From an uncultured Porphyromonadaceae bacterium (GTDB lineage: Bacteria > Bacteroidota > Bacteroidia > Bacteroidales > Muribaculaceae): a stretch of 9,741 bases of DNA. The translations under genes and the position numbers were made by a program. Location of the stretch: assembly GCA_905193995.1 (NCBI GenBank), contig CAJJQT010000048.1, positions 1 through 9,741 of the forward strand, written 5' to 3'. Below the pieces are notes generated by a model, which saw only the letters and a list, made by a program, of their open reading frames with translations, made no database searches and was not told where the DNA came from. How positions within the stretch are numbered: the stretch's first letter is position 1; each line of letters opens with the position of its first letter. Below, in pieces: positions 1 through 6,448 of the stretch.

Positions 1-604
1 CTTCCTGCTTGAAGTCGGGGAAGTTCTTGCAAAGCGACTCGATGCCCTGTGGGCTGAAGAAGACGAGCATCTGATAGTCCAGAGGTTCGTCGGGACCGAA
101 ATCGTTGCTCACGGTGCGGTAGATCACGGCGCGGTCGTAGTTGATCTTGTTGCTGTCGAGCAGATCGGCTTCGGCACCGGTGTTGACGTCGCTTACGGCA
201 AGCAGGTATTTCTCGTCCTTATGCTTGACGATCAGAGGTATGAGATCGGCGAATTTGCCGGTCTTGGGGAAAAAGATCTTGCGCTTGCGGTAGATGATGT
301 ATTTCTGCAGGTAGTTGGCGATGGTCTCCGAGGTACAGAAATATTTTTGTGTGTCGGGCATTGTGATGCGCATTTCCTCGCACAGGCGGAAAAAGTGGTC
401 GATCGCGGTTTTGGCTGTGAAGATGATGGCTGTGTGCTCGGGAATGGATATCTTCTGTGCGCGGAACTCGCGGGGAGTCAGTCCTTCGACCTTGATGAAC
501 GGGCGGAAGACTATCTCTACGCCGTGTTTCTGCGCCAGTTCGAAATAGGGCGATTTCTCAGATGAAGGTTTTGGCTGTGATACTAAAATCTTTTCTACTT
601 TCAC
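1..604 (-). CDS. hemD: Uroporphyrinogen-III synthase, 3' end cut by window edge
   Basis: This gene encodes the cytosolic enzyme that closes hydroxymethylbilane, with inversion of ring D, to uroporphyrinogen III in haem and corrin synthesis. About 201 codons are visible and the C-terminus lies beyond position 1 (the family is about 250 aa). The reading begins MKVEKILVSQPKP and continues with SEKSPYFELAQKHGVEIVFR, TAIIFTAKTAIDHFFRLCEE, the linker YRKRKIFFPKTGKFADL, and near the edge YRTVSNDF and FFSPQGIESL. This is the pattern I know from Bacteroidetes HemD, which is very divergent from proteobacterial HemD. I chose GTG at 604, which gives the usual MK-KILVSQ start. An in-frame TTG at 613 is possible, and a stop (TAA, 619-617) lies just upstream. 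The start is 18 bp after the DUF4271 stop, so the two genes are probably co-transcribed. A TACCTTTG motif at 700-693 could provide an extra promoter. Identification is from recalled family sequence, not a search. Confidence 0.9.
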   Translation of the reverse strand, partial: MKVEKILVSQPKPSSEKSPYFELAQKHGVEIVFRPFIKVEGLTPREFRAQKISIPEHTAIIFTAKTAIDHFFRLCEEMRITMPDTQKYFCTSETIANYLQKYIIYRKRKIFFPKTGKFADLIPLIVKHKDEKYLLAVSDVNTGAEADLLDSNKINYDRAVIYRTVSNDFGPDEPLDYQMLVFFSPQGIESLCKNFPDFKQE

Positions 605-622
605 AATTCTCAAGTTTTAGAC

Positions 623-1495
623 CTACAGTGTGTGTTCTGCGAGCAGAACAGAACTGTTGTAGACAAAAAGTAAAGGTATTATTTCAAGGGTGCAAAGGTA
701 CAAAATAAAATACACTAAAGAGGTGATTTTATTGAAAAAAATGCGAAATCCCTTCAAAATAAATACTAATTTAGTACACAAATATAAAAGAAATGCCACC
801 AAAACGACGTCCGAAGACACTTGCGGATAGAAAATTGCCAGCATTGCGGGTATGATCAGTGCCAGTCCGAGCAGGGCTATGGATGCGTTGTAGCCCCGCA
901 CCCAGTCGTGATGAGCGCCCGGCGATGCAAAGGCGTATCCCACAAGATTGTAGCCTATGAAATGGAACAAATATCCGGCTGCCACGACCACGGTCACGAC
1001 AGCCACGCGGGTGCCGGTCAGAGGCAGGTCGCCGGGAGGTCCGACACGGCATATGGCCGTAGAGAGCAGGATGCCCATGCACACGATGCACTGCAGCATC
1101 AGCAGCAACAGCACGCGGGTGTCGCCCGCGGGCCGCTCGTCGAACACGTTGTCGCGGCCCGAGCGCACCTTCCACAGCTCTTCGGCATAGGTCCGCACAA
1201 GGCGCTTCAGATGCCTGAAATTGTAGATCAGGACCACAAACATCAGTGCTATGATCATCAGGAAACCTGAGTGGTTGCCCGGCTGGACCTGACGCATGCC
1301 GGGTTCGAGGCCGTCGAGCCACGCCGGCGGCACTACGGCCGCCACGGTGTCGGCCGCCGCCGAGTCCGTTGCGACGGAATCGACCGCAAGCGAGTCAGCC
1401 GCAAGCGAATCGACCGTCAGTGAGTTGACCGCCAATGTGTCGGCTGTCAGGGTGCTGATGGCCAGAGTATCGGTGTGCAGTGAGTCGGTCGGCAT
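623..1495 (-). CDS. DUF4271 family multi-pass membrane protein
   Basis: This 290-aa inner-membrane protein has no known function. It matches my memory of the Bacteroidetes-specific DUF4271 family, which often sits next to hemD as here. Residues 4-53 are ten strict five-residue repeats of the form [D/N/S][S/T][L/V/A][A/T/H]x. A short linker (PPAWLDGLEPG) follows. I then see about six hydrophobic segments, at roughly 78-94, 127-147, 164-190, 207-225, 230-255 and 262-283. The C-terminal segment GFRIFFNKITSLVYFILYLC is the most family-like part. There is no signal peptide before the repeat. The ATG at 1495 is 6 bp after the LOG stop, so the genes are tightly coupled. The last 60 or so codons are clearly more AT-rich than the rest, partly because that stretch is rich in Phe, Ile, Tyr and Asn. 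The function is unknown, and any link to haem synthesis rests only on adjacency. Confidence 0.85.
   Translation of the reverse strand: MPTDSLHTDTLAISTLTADTLAVNSLTVDSLAADSLAVDSVATDSAAADTVAAVVPPAWLDGLEPGMRQVQPGNHSGFLMIIALMFVVLIYNFRHLKRLVRTYAEELWKVRSGRDNVFDERPAGDTRVLLLLMLQCIVCMGILLSTAICRVGPPGDLPLTGTRVAVVTVVVAAGYLFHFIGYNLVGYAFASPGAHHDWVRGYNASIALLGLALIIPAMLAIFYPQVSSDVVLVAFLLYLCTKLVFILKGFRIFFNKITSLVYFILYLCTLEIIPLLFVYNSSVLLAEHTL
693..700 (-). promoter_or_regulatory. Candidate -7 element before hemD, inside the DUF4271 gene
   Basis: TACCTTTG on the minus strand (followed by CA, as often seen) matches TAnnTTTG. It lies about 90 bp before the hemD start, in the AT-rich 3' end of the DUF4271 coding region, where it encodes part of YLCT. 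I see no TTTG 19-21 bp upstream, so the match is partial. It could give hemD some expression independent of the long upstream run. Confidence 0.3.
1337..1486 (-). repeat. 15-bp in-frame tandem repeat, ten copies, in the DUF4271 gene
   Basis: Ten degenerate 15-bp units encode residues 4-53 of the DUF4271 protein. The units read DSLHT, DTLAI, STLTA, DTLAV, NSLTV, DSLAA, DSLAV, DSVAT, DSAAA and DTVAA. On the plus strand adjacent units are visibly related, for example gccgcaagcgagtca followed by gccgcaagcgaatcg at about 1397-1411. The register does not fit the classical pentapeptide-repeat consensus A(D/N)Lxx, because the Asp lies two positions before the Leu, not one. It is better read as a low-complexity acidic/hydroxyl linker. 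Copy-number change would keep the frame. Confidence 0.85.
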
Positions 1496-1501
1496 CGGTC
1501 G

Positions 1502-2086
1502 TCAGAATTTGGCCTTCAGATGAAGTTCGGCGGCTGCGGCCGCAGCTGCGGCGACAGCCTCGGCGGCGTCGGTGCTTACATCCCACAGGGCGCTGTGGTC
1601 TGAAGGCATGAAACCGGTCTCCATGGCGTGGCCGAACATTGCCAGGAGGTTGTCGTAATAGCCTGCCGTGTTGAGTATCACTATATTGCCGGTGTACAGT
1701 CCCAGCTGGCGCCAGGTGATCAGTTCGGTCAGTTCTTCGAATGTGCCTATCCCGCCGGGAAGCGCTATTGCGCCCATGGCGTGGCCGGCCATCAGCTCCT
1801 TGCGCCGGTGCATGTCGGGTGTGATGACGGTCTCGGTCGCCTCGGGGTCGTTCCATCCGCGCTCGACCATGAACTGCGGTATGACCGCTATTGTTTCGCC
1901 GCCGGCGGCACGTGCGGCACGTGCGGCGGCGCCCATCATACCCATGTGGCCGCCGCCGTAGATCAGCGGCAGCCCTGCGGTGGCTATGGCGCGTCCGGTG
2001 GCTTCGGCGGCGGCCGTGAAGGTAGGATTCGTGCCGGCCGACGAGCCGCAGTATATCGTGATGCCCTTTATCTGGCTGTGTTTCAT
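1502..2086 (-). CDS. LOG-family nucleoside-monophosphate phosphoribohydrolase (TIGR00730 type)
   Basis: This 194-aa cytosolic Rossmann-fold protein belongs to the LOG/YgdH-like family. Characterised members cleave the N-glycosidic bond of nucleoside 5'-monophosphates, including cytokinin ribotides, giving base plus ribose 5-phosphate. Visible motifs are ITIYCGSSAG (residues 9-18), YGGGHMGMMG (43-52), MHRRKELM (92-99) and the signature PGGIGTFEEL (110-119), which carries the catalytic/phosphate-binding residues. The length is normal. Residues 179-186 are a poly-Ala tract. The ATG at 2086 overlaps the rfbB stop as ATGA. The frame is open further upstream to 2371, but that part is rfbB in another frame, and the family N-terminus fits MKHSQIKGITIY. 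The true substrate in this organism is not known, and its place after the rml genes probably reflects shared transcription only. Confidence 0.92.
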   Translation of the reverse strand: MKHSQIKGITIYCGSSAGTNPTFTAAAEATGRAIATAGLPLIYGGGHMGMMGAAARAARAAGGETIAVIPQFMVERGWNDPEATETVITPDMHRRKELMAGHAMGAIALPGGIGTFEELTELITWRQLGLYTGNIVILNTAGYYDNLLAMFGHAMETGFMPSDHSALWDVSTDAAEAVAAAAAAAAELHLKAKF

Positions 2087-3156
2087 TTTTGCTGGAGGTG
2101 TGCTATGGGGTTGTTGCGGCGGTTCATGGCCTCGAGCCACTCGGTGTTGTCGAGGTACCAGTCGACGGTCTTGGCCAGGCCTTCGGGGAAGGTGTGGCGG
2201 GGCGTCCAGCCCAGGTCGCGGCTCAGGCGCGTCGAGTCTATGGCGTAGCGCAGGTCGTGGCCGGGGCGGTCTGTGATGTAGGTGATCAGGTCGAGGTCGG
2301 CGCCTTCCGCGCGGCCCAGGCGGCGGTCGACGGCCGCGATGAGCTCGCGGATCAGGTCGATGTTGCGCCACTGGTTGAAACCGCCGATGTTGTAGGTCGA
2401 GCCGGGTGCGGCCTTGTGGAATACGAGGTCGAGGGCCTCGACGTGGTCGCCGACGTAGAGCCAGTCGCGCACGTTTTCGCCGGTGCCATAGACTGGCAGC
2501 GGCTTGCGGTGACGTATGTTGTTGATGAACAGAGGGATCAGTTTCTCGGGGAACTGATTTGGCCCGTAGTTGTTGGAGCAGTTGGTTATTACGGTTGGCA
2601 TCCCGTAGGTGTCGTGGAACGAGCGCACGAAGTGGTCGCTCGACGCTTTAGAGGCGGAGTAGGGGCTGTGGGGCGCGTAGGGTGTTTCTTCGGTGAACAG
2701 CTCTTCGGTGCCGGCCGGCAGGGCTCCGTATACCTCGTCGGTTGACACATGGTGGAATTTCTTGCCTTCGAAGCCTTCGGGCCGTGCCATCCAAGCCTGC
2801 CTTGCGGCTTCGAGGAGGGTCATGGTGCCCAGCACGTTGGTGCGGGCGAAGACGAACGGATCGCTGATCGAGCGGTCGACGTGGCTTTCGGCGGCGAGAT
2901 GGATGACGCCGTCGATGCCGTAGCGGCGCATGATGTCGCTGATGGCTGCGAAGTCGGTGATGTCGGCCCGGCAGAAGATGTAGTTGGGCTTGCCTTCGAC
3001 CTCGGTCAGGTTGAGCGGCGATCCGGCGTAGGTGAGCGCGTCGACGTTGACGATGCGGTAGTCGGGGTAGCGGTCGACGAGACGCTTCACCAGATGGCAG
3101 CCGATGAATCCGGCCCCGCCGGTGACCATTATGTTGCGTTTATATTCCTTGCTCAT
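2083..3156 (-). CDS. rfbB: dTDP-glucose 4,6-dehydratase
   Basis: This 357-aa protein (RfbB/RmlB) is an NAD-dependent extended short-chain dehydrogenase. It converts dTDP-glucose to dTDP-4-keto-6-deoxyglucose, the second step of dTDP-L-rhamnose and related deoxysugar synthesis. The NAD-binding loop VTGGAGFIG is at 11-19. HLAAESHVDRSI at 86-97, STDEVYG at 138-144 (Thr139, Asp140, Glu141) and the catalytic pair YSASK (Tyr166, Lys170) are all intact. NNYGPNQFPEKLIPLF (195-210) and TDRPGHDLRYAID (295-307) are family hallmarks. The length is normal. The ATG at 3156 overlaps the rfbC stop as ATGA, and the gene's own TGA overlaps the LOG start in the same way, so translation is probably coupled on both sides. 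Confidence 0.97.
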   Translation of the reverse strand: MSKEYKRNIMVTGGAGFIGCHLVKRLVDRYPDYRIVNVDALTYAGSPLNLTEVEGKPNYIFCRADITDFAAISDIMRRYGIDGVIHLAAESHVDRSISDPFVFARTNVLGTMTLLEAARQAWMARPEGFEGKKFHHVSTDEVYGALPAGTEELFTEETPYAPHSPYSASKASSDHFVRSFHDTYGMPTVITNCSNNYGPNQFPEKLIPLFINNIRHRKPLPVYGTGENVRDWLYVGDHVEALDLVFHKAAPGSTYNIGGFNQWRNIDLIRELIAAVDRRLGRAEGADLDLITYITDRPGHDLRYAIDSTRLSRDLGWTPRHTFPEGLAKTVDWYLDNTEWLEAMNRRNNPIAHLQQK

Positions 3157-3719
3157 TGTTTTTTGTCGTATTTGAAAGGCGATGCGAAGTCGGCCCAGCT
3201 GCCGTGGCGGCGGTCCTTGTCGGAGATTATGGGCTCGCGTGGGCCGGTCTGCCAGTCGATGGCCAGGTCAGGATCATCCCAGGCGATGCCGCCTTCCGAC
3301 TCGGGCGCGTAGTAGTTGTCGCACTTGTAGGTGAATACAGCTTCAGGCGACAGAACGGAGTAGCCGTGGGCGAATCCGCGCGGGATGAACAGCCGGCGGT
3401 GGTTCTCGTCGGAGAGTTCCACGGCGATCCAACGGCCGTAGGTTGGCGATCCGGCCCGCAGGTCGACGGCTACGTCGAGCACGCGACCGCTGATTACGCT
3501 CACGAGTTTGGCCTGTGCGTGCGGTGGGCGCTGAAAGTGGAGGCCGCGCACCACGCCTATTGTCGACCGGCTCTGGTTCTCCTGGACGAAGTCCACAGGT
3601 CCCAGCAGACGGTCGGCGTCGCGCCGCGTCCAGCTCTCGAAGAAATAGCCGCGGCTGTCGCGGTGGATTTCGGGCTCGAGTATCACTACTCCGTCGATTT
3701 CAGTCTTTATTGTTTTCAT
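3153..3719 (-). CDS. rfbC: dTDP-4-dehydrorhamnose 3,5-epimerase
   Basis: This 188-aa cupin protein (RfbC/RmlC) epimerises C3 and C5 of dTDP-4-keto-6-deoxyglucose, the third step toward dTDP-L-rhamnose. I see the catalytic His in GVVRGLHFQ (His61), the active-site Tyr in FTYKCDNYY (Tyr131) and the Asp partner in ISDKD (Asp169). [13 protein letters not shown] (111-123) and [14 protein letters not shown] (143-156) are also typical, and nothing looks missing. I chose ATG at 3719. A TTG directly before it (3722) would add one Met. The start lies inside the last codons of rfbA (20-nt overlap), with GAGG just upstream, so it is likely coupled to rfbA translation. Its stop overlaps the rfbB start as ATGA. 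Confidence 0.96.
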   Translation of the reverse strand: MKTIKTEIDGVVILEPEIHRDSRGYFFESWTRRDADRLLGPVDFVQENQSRSTIGVVRGLHFQRPPHAQAKLVSVISGRVLDVAVDLRAGSPTYGRWIAVELSDENHRRLFIPRGFAHGYSVLSPEAVFTYKCDNYYAPESEGGIAWDDPDLAIDWQTGPREPIISDKDRRHGSWADFASPFKYDKKQ

Positions 3720-4596
3720 CAACCTCTGCGATTACTTTGTATAGGTACTGACCGTACTGGTTGGCGGCCATAGAGCGGGCCGAGCGTTCGATGCTCTCGC
3801 GCGGAATCCAGCCGCGGCGGTAAGCCATGCCTTCGAGGCATGCTATCTTCAGCCCCTGTCGCTTTTCGAGCACTTCGACGTAGATCGATGCCTCGGACAG
3901 CGAGTCGTGGGTACCGGTGTCGAGCCAGGCGAATCCTTCGGGAAGGGTCTGCACGTGCAGCAGTCCGCGGCTGAGGTACTCGTTGTTGAGCGAGGTTATC
4001 TCGAGCTCGCCGCGGGCCGAAGGCCTGATGGTGGCGGCTATGTCGCTCACGCCCGCAGGATAGAAATATAGCCCCGTGACGGCGTATTTCGACTTGGGCC
4101 GGGAGGGCTTTTCCTCGATCGACAGGCAGCGGCCCTCGGCGTCGAATTCGGCCACGCCGTAGCGTTCGGGATCGTCGACGCGGTAGCCGAACACTGTAGC
4201 CTGCCCGTCGCGCTCGGCCCGTCGGACGGCTTCGGTGAGCCGGGCCGTGAACCCCGCTCCGTGGAATATATTGTCGCCCAGGATCAGACAGGCGGCGTCA
4301 TCGCCTATGAAGTCGCGGCCGATGATGAAGGCCTGCGCCAGCCCGTCGGGACTGGGCTGCTCGGCGTAGCTGAGCCGCACGCCGAAGTCGCTTCCGTCGC
4401 CCAGCAGGCGCCTGAACGACGGCAGGTCGACAGGTGTCGAGATCAGCAGTATGTCGCGGATGCCGGCCTGCATCAGCGTGGCCAGCGGATAGTAGACCAT
4501 CGGCTTGTCGTACACGGGCAGCATCTGCTTGCTCACCCCCTTGGTGATCGGATACAGCCGCGAGCCGGTGCCTCCGGCGAGTATGATTCCTTTCAT
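3700..4596 (-). CDS. rfbA: Glucose-1-phosphate thymidylyltransferase
   Basis: This 298-aa enzyme (RfbA/RmlA) makes dTDP-glucose from dTTP and glucose 1-phosphate, the committed first step of the dTDP-deoxysugar pathway. The nucleotide-binding start is [14 protein letters not shown] (5-18), followed by [16 protein letters not shown] (23-38). The metal-binding Asp is in [10 protein letters not shown] (Asp108). Later motifs are [13 protein letters not shown] (136-148), [14 protein letters not shown] (195-208) and [10 protein letters not shown] (224-233). The length and motifs are those of a standard RmlA. The gene starts 48 bp after the kinase stop, the longest gap in the minus-strand run, and a TAACTTTG element lies 17 nt before the ATG, so it may have its own promoter. 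Its 3' end overlaps rfbC by 20 nt. Confidence 0.97.
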   Translation of the reverse strand: MKGIILAGGTGSRLYPITKGVSKQMLPVYDKPMVYYPLATLMQAGIRDILLISTPVDLPSFRRLLGDGSDFGVRLSYAEQPSPDGLAQAFIIGRDFIGDDAACLILGDNIFHGAGFTARLTEAVRRAERDGQATVFGYRVDDPERYGVAEFDAEGRCLSIEEKPSRPKSKYAVTGLYFYPAGVSDIAATIRPSARGELEITSLNNEYLSRGLLHVQTLPEGFAWLDTGTHDSLSEASIYVEVLEKRQGLKIACLEGMAYRRGWIPRESIERSARSMAANQYGQYLYKVIAEVDENNKD

Positions 4597-4612
4597 TGGC
4601 GAGTATTTTTCG

Positions 4613-4620
4613 CAAAGTTA
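4613..4620 (-). promoter_or_regulatory. Candidate -7 element before rfbA
   Basis: TAACTTTG on the minus strand matches the Bacteroidetes -7 consensus TAnnTTTG and sits 17 nt before the rfbA ATG, in the 48-bp gap after the kinase gene. I do not find a TTTG at the expected distance upstream (about 4640-4645 reads AAAC), so only half of the promoter is visible. If used, it would let rfbA-rfbC-rfbB be expressed apart from the glycosyltransferases. Confidence 0.4.
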
Positions 4621-4644
4621 ACGCTTTTTGCCCGATTATGTTTC

Positions 4645-5376
4645 CTACTTGAGGAGTTTTTTGAGGCGGCGCTTGAGCAGATAAAGGCGGCGGGCGCGCT
4701 GTGCGCGGCGCAGGGCCTCCTCCGGCGGCATGCCTGAGGCGCGGGCGTAGGCCTGCGCGATCTCGGCCAGCAGGGCCGGGTCGTCGGCCACGGTGCGGAA
4801 GTTTTTCATCAGGCGTCGTGTCGAGTGTACGCCGAAGGCCATGCGGTTGATGTCGACCAGCGACAGCTCTATGTGGCCGCGCGCATCGGCGCGCCACAGC
4901 ACGTTGCCCTGCGAGAAATCTTTCATGAATATATGTGCGCGGTGCAGATCGGCCATCAGGCGGCCGACGGCATCGACTATGGCTCTGCGCCGCTCGGATT
5001 CGGCTATCCGGCGGATATCGGCGTACCCCTCGAGCTGCTCGCTGACGAAGTAGCTAAGTCCGAACCGCAGCCCTTCGCGGTGCTCGACGTAGGCCAGCGG
5101 CGCCGGGGTGGGAAGACCCAGCGCGAGCAGCCGTCCGGCGTTCTCGTAGGCGCGGCGCGCTTTGCTGCGGCGCAGATTGCCGTAGACCAGGCGGTTGATG
5201 GCGTGCGGGATGCGGAACTGCTTGATGTTGACCGTCTCGCCGTCGGTGTCGAGGCGCACGACGCGGTTGCGGCCCTTGTAGATGTCGGTCGCTTCGGCCG
5301 GAATGCCGTGGGCGGCCAATTGCCGGGCGAGCCGGTCGACCGTCGGGTGGCCGTCAGTCGTGATGCGCACACCCAT
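4645..5376 (-). CDS. Kdo/WaaP-type lipopolysaccharide kinase family protein
   Basis: This 243-aa protein has a protein-kinase-like fold of the kind used to phosphorylate Kdo or heptose in the LPS inner core, on the cytosolic face of the inner membrane. Readable parts are a candidate ATP-binding Lys in VNIKQFRIP (Lys52), a helix-C-like Glu in RRAYENAGRLLALGLPTP (Glu78), and a hinge near SEQLEGY (112-118). The catalytic loop is FMKDFSQGNVLW (Asp153, Asn158), and the metal-binding Asp is in LVDINRM (Asp175). The C-terminus is very basic (LKRRLKKLLK). The catalytic loop has Met151 where many relatives have His. The ATG at 5376 overlaps the GT4 gene by 23 nt. With two glycosyltransferases upstream, a role in LPS core or lipid A-Kdo modification is likely. 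The exact acceptor cannot be read from the sequence. Confidence 0.8.
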   Translation of the reverse strand: MGVRITTDGHPTVDRLARQLAAHGIPAEATDIYKGRNRVVRLDTDGETVNIKQFRIPHAINRLVYGNLRRSKARRAYENAGRLLALGLPTPAPLAYVEHREGLRFGLSYFVSEQLEGYADIRRIAESERRRAIVDAVGRLMADLHRAHIFMKDFSQGNVLWRADARGHIELSLVDINRMAFGVHSTRRLMKNFRTVADDPALLAEIAQAYARASGMPPEEALRRAQRARRLYLLKRRLKKLLK

Positions 5377-6442
5377 GGTACACGGCCATTATGGATTCGT
5401 AGAATTTGGCGTACGACAGCTCGTCGTCGAGCTTGCGGCGGCCGGCATCACCCATGGAGCGGCGCAGGGCCGCATCGTCGAGCAGGCGGCGCACGGCGTC
5501 GGCCAGGGCGCGCGGCGATTCGGGCGCGACGAGCAGGCCGGTCACGCCGTCATCGACGGTCTCGGGCTGGGCGCCGTTGTCTGTCGTCACCACGGGCACA
5601 CCGCAGGCGTAGGCTTCCTGCACGGTCAGCAGGCAGGCCTCGGGCACGCGCGAGGGCAGCACGGCCATGTCGGCTCCGGCCAGTTCGGCGAAGACATCGG
5701 GCTGGTGACCTCTGAAATTCACGCGCTCGGTGATGCCGAGCGCGGCGGCCTGCTTTTCGAGCGCGACCTCGTCGCGCGGCAGGCCGCTACCCACGATGTC
5801 GAGCCGCCAAGGGCGGTCTGTCGTTAGGGCCATGGCTTCGAGCAGCACGTCCACGCCCTTTTCGGGCGCAAGTCGGCCTACGTAGACCAGGCGCGGTAGA
5901 TTTCCGGCCTTCGTTTCGGGGTAGGGTAGGGGAGTGGGCGCGGCTATGGCGTTGAGTACGGTGTGCAGCCGGCTGCGGTCGAAGTCGGCCGGCAGCGTCG
6001 AGCAGAAGCGGTCGCGGGCAAGCTGCGACGCGAATATCACGGCGTCGAGCCCTGCGAGGGTGCGCAGGTGCGACTTGTCGGTCTTGGCCGGGCGTACGAG
6101 ATGCCGCGTCGTCATTACATATATATCTTTGCGGTCGCAAAGACGCCGGGCGGCCAGGGCCGTGTAGGCGTCCTTGAAGTTGTGCGTGTGGATGTAGACG
6201 GGTCCCTCGAGTTGTCGAATGTGCTTCGACAGCCTTATGGGCGTCATCACGTCGATCACGCCGCCCAGGCGCAGATAGCCGCTGTGCAGCCCGTCGGCCG
6301 CGAAGGGAGCGGCCACGGCTTCGTAGCGGCGGGTGAATACGTCGACGCAGTGGCCGTCGGCGCGCTGGGCGCGTGCCAGATCGAGGACATAGCGCTCGCC
6401 GCCGCCCCATACCTTATTTGATACGAGATGTACGATGTTCAT
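5354..6442 (-). CDS. GT4-family glycosyltransferase (GT-B fold)
   Basis: This 362-aa retaining glycosyltransferase with two Rossmann-like halves probably acts at the cytosolic membrane face in LPS or O-antigen assembly. The N-terminal acceptor half has SNKVWGGGERYVLDLA (8-23) and a His-rich VYIHTHNFKDAY (82-93). The C-terminal donor half has YVGRLAPEKGVDVLLEAM (187-204), RGHQPDVFAEL (244-254) and the nucleotide-sugar E-x7-E motif in PEACLLTVQEAYACGVPV (Glu268, Glu276), followed by TVDDGVTGLLV (295-305). The motifs are intact and the length is normal. It starts 6 bp after the stop of the broken GT2 gene and overlaps the kinase start by 23 nt. Donor and acceptor cannot be deduced. Rhamnose is possible given the nearby rml genes, but that is only an inference from context. 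Confidence 0.92.
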   Translation of the reverse strand: MNIVHLVSNKVWGGGERYVLDLARAQRADGHCVDVFTRRYEAVAAPFAADGLHSGYLRLGGVIDVMTPIRLSKHIRQLEGPVYIHTHNFKDAYTALAARRLCDRKDIYVMTTRHLVRPAKTDKSHLRTLAGLDAVIFASQLARDRFCSTLPADFDRSRLHTVLNAIAAPTPLPYPETKAGNLPRLVYVGRLAPEKGVDVLLEAMALTTDRPWRLDIVGSGLPRDEVALEKQAAALGITERVNFRGHQPDVFAELAGADMAVLPSRVPEACLLTVQEAYACGVPVVTTDNGAQPETVDDGVTGLLVAPESPRALADAVRRLLDDAALRRSMGDAGRRKLDDELSYAKFYESIMAVYHGCAHHD

Positions 6443-6448
6443 CCGCTG

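Noticed and set aside
221..565. 114-codon plus-strand frame opposite hemD
   Set aside because: It is antisense to the clear HemD reading and has no family likeness; long open antisense frames are common in this GC-rich coding DNA.
1337..1486. Classical pentapeptide-repeat (A(D/N)Lxx) domain
   Set aside because: The register is wrong: Asp is followed by Ser/Thr and then Leu, so the central Leu is not directly after Asp/Asn.
1525..1560. Poly-Ala (GCN) tract as a functional repeat in LOG
   Set aside because: It is eight residues in a C-terminal tail of a GC-rich gene; low complexity is enough to explain it.
2087..2371. N-terminal extension of the LOG gene to 2371
   Set aside because: The extra 95 codons are the rfbB coding sequence read in another frame; they are Arg/Pro/His-rich and resemble no protein, while ATG 2086 gives the family N-terminus.
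1628..3312. Plus-strand frames of 150-220 codons opposite LOG, rfbB and rfbC
   Set aside because: They are Val/Gly/Ala-rich shadow frames with no motifs, opposite well-defined enzymes.
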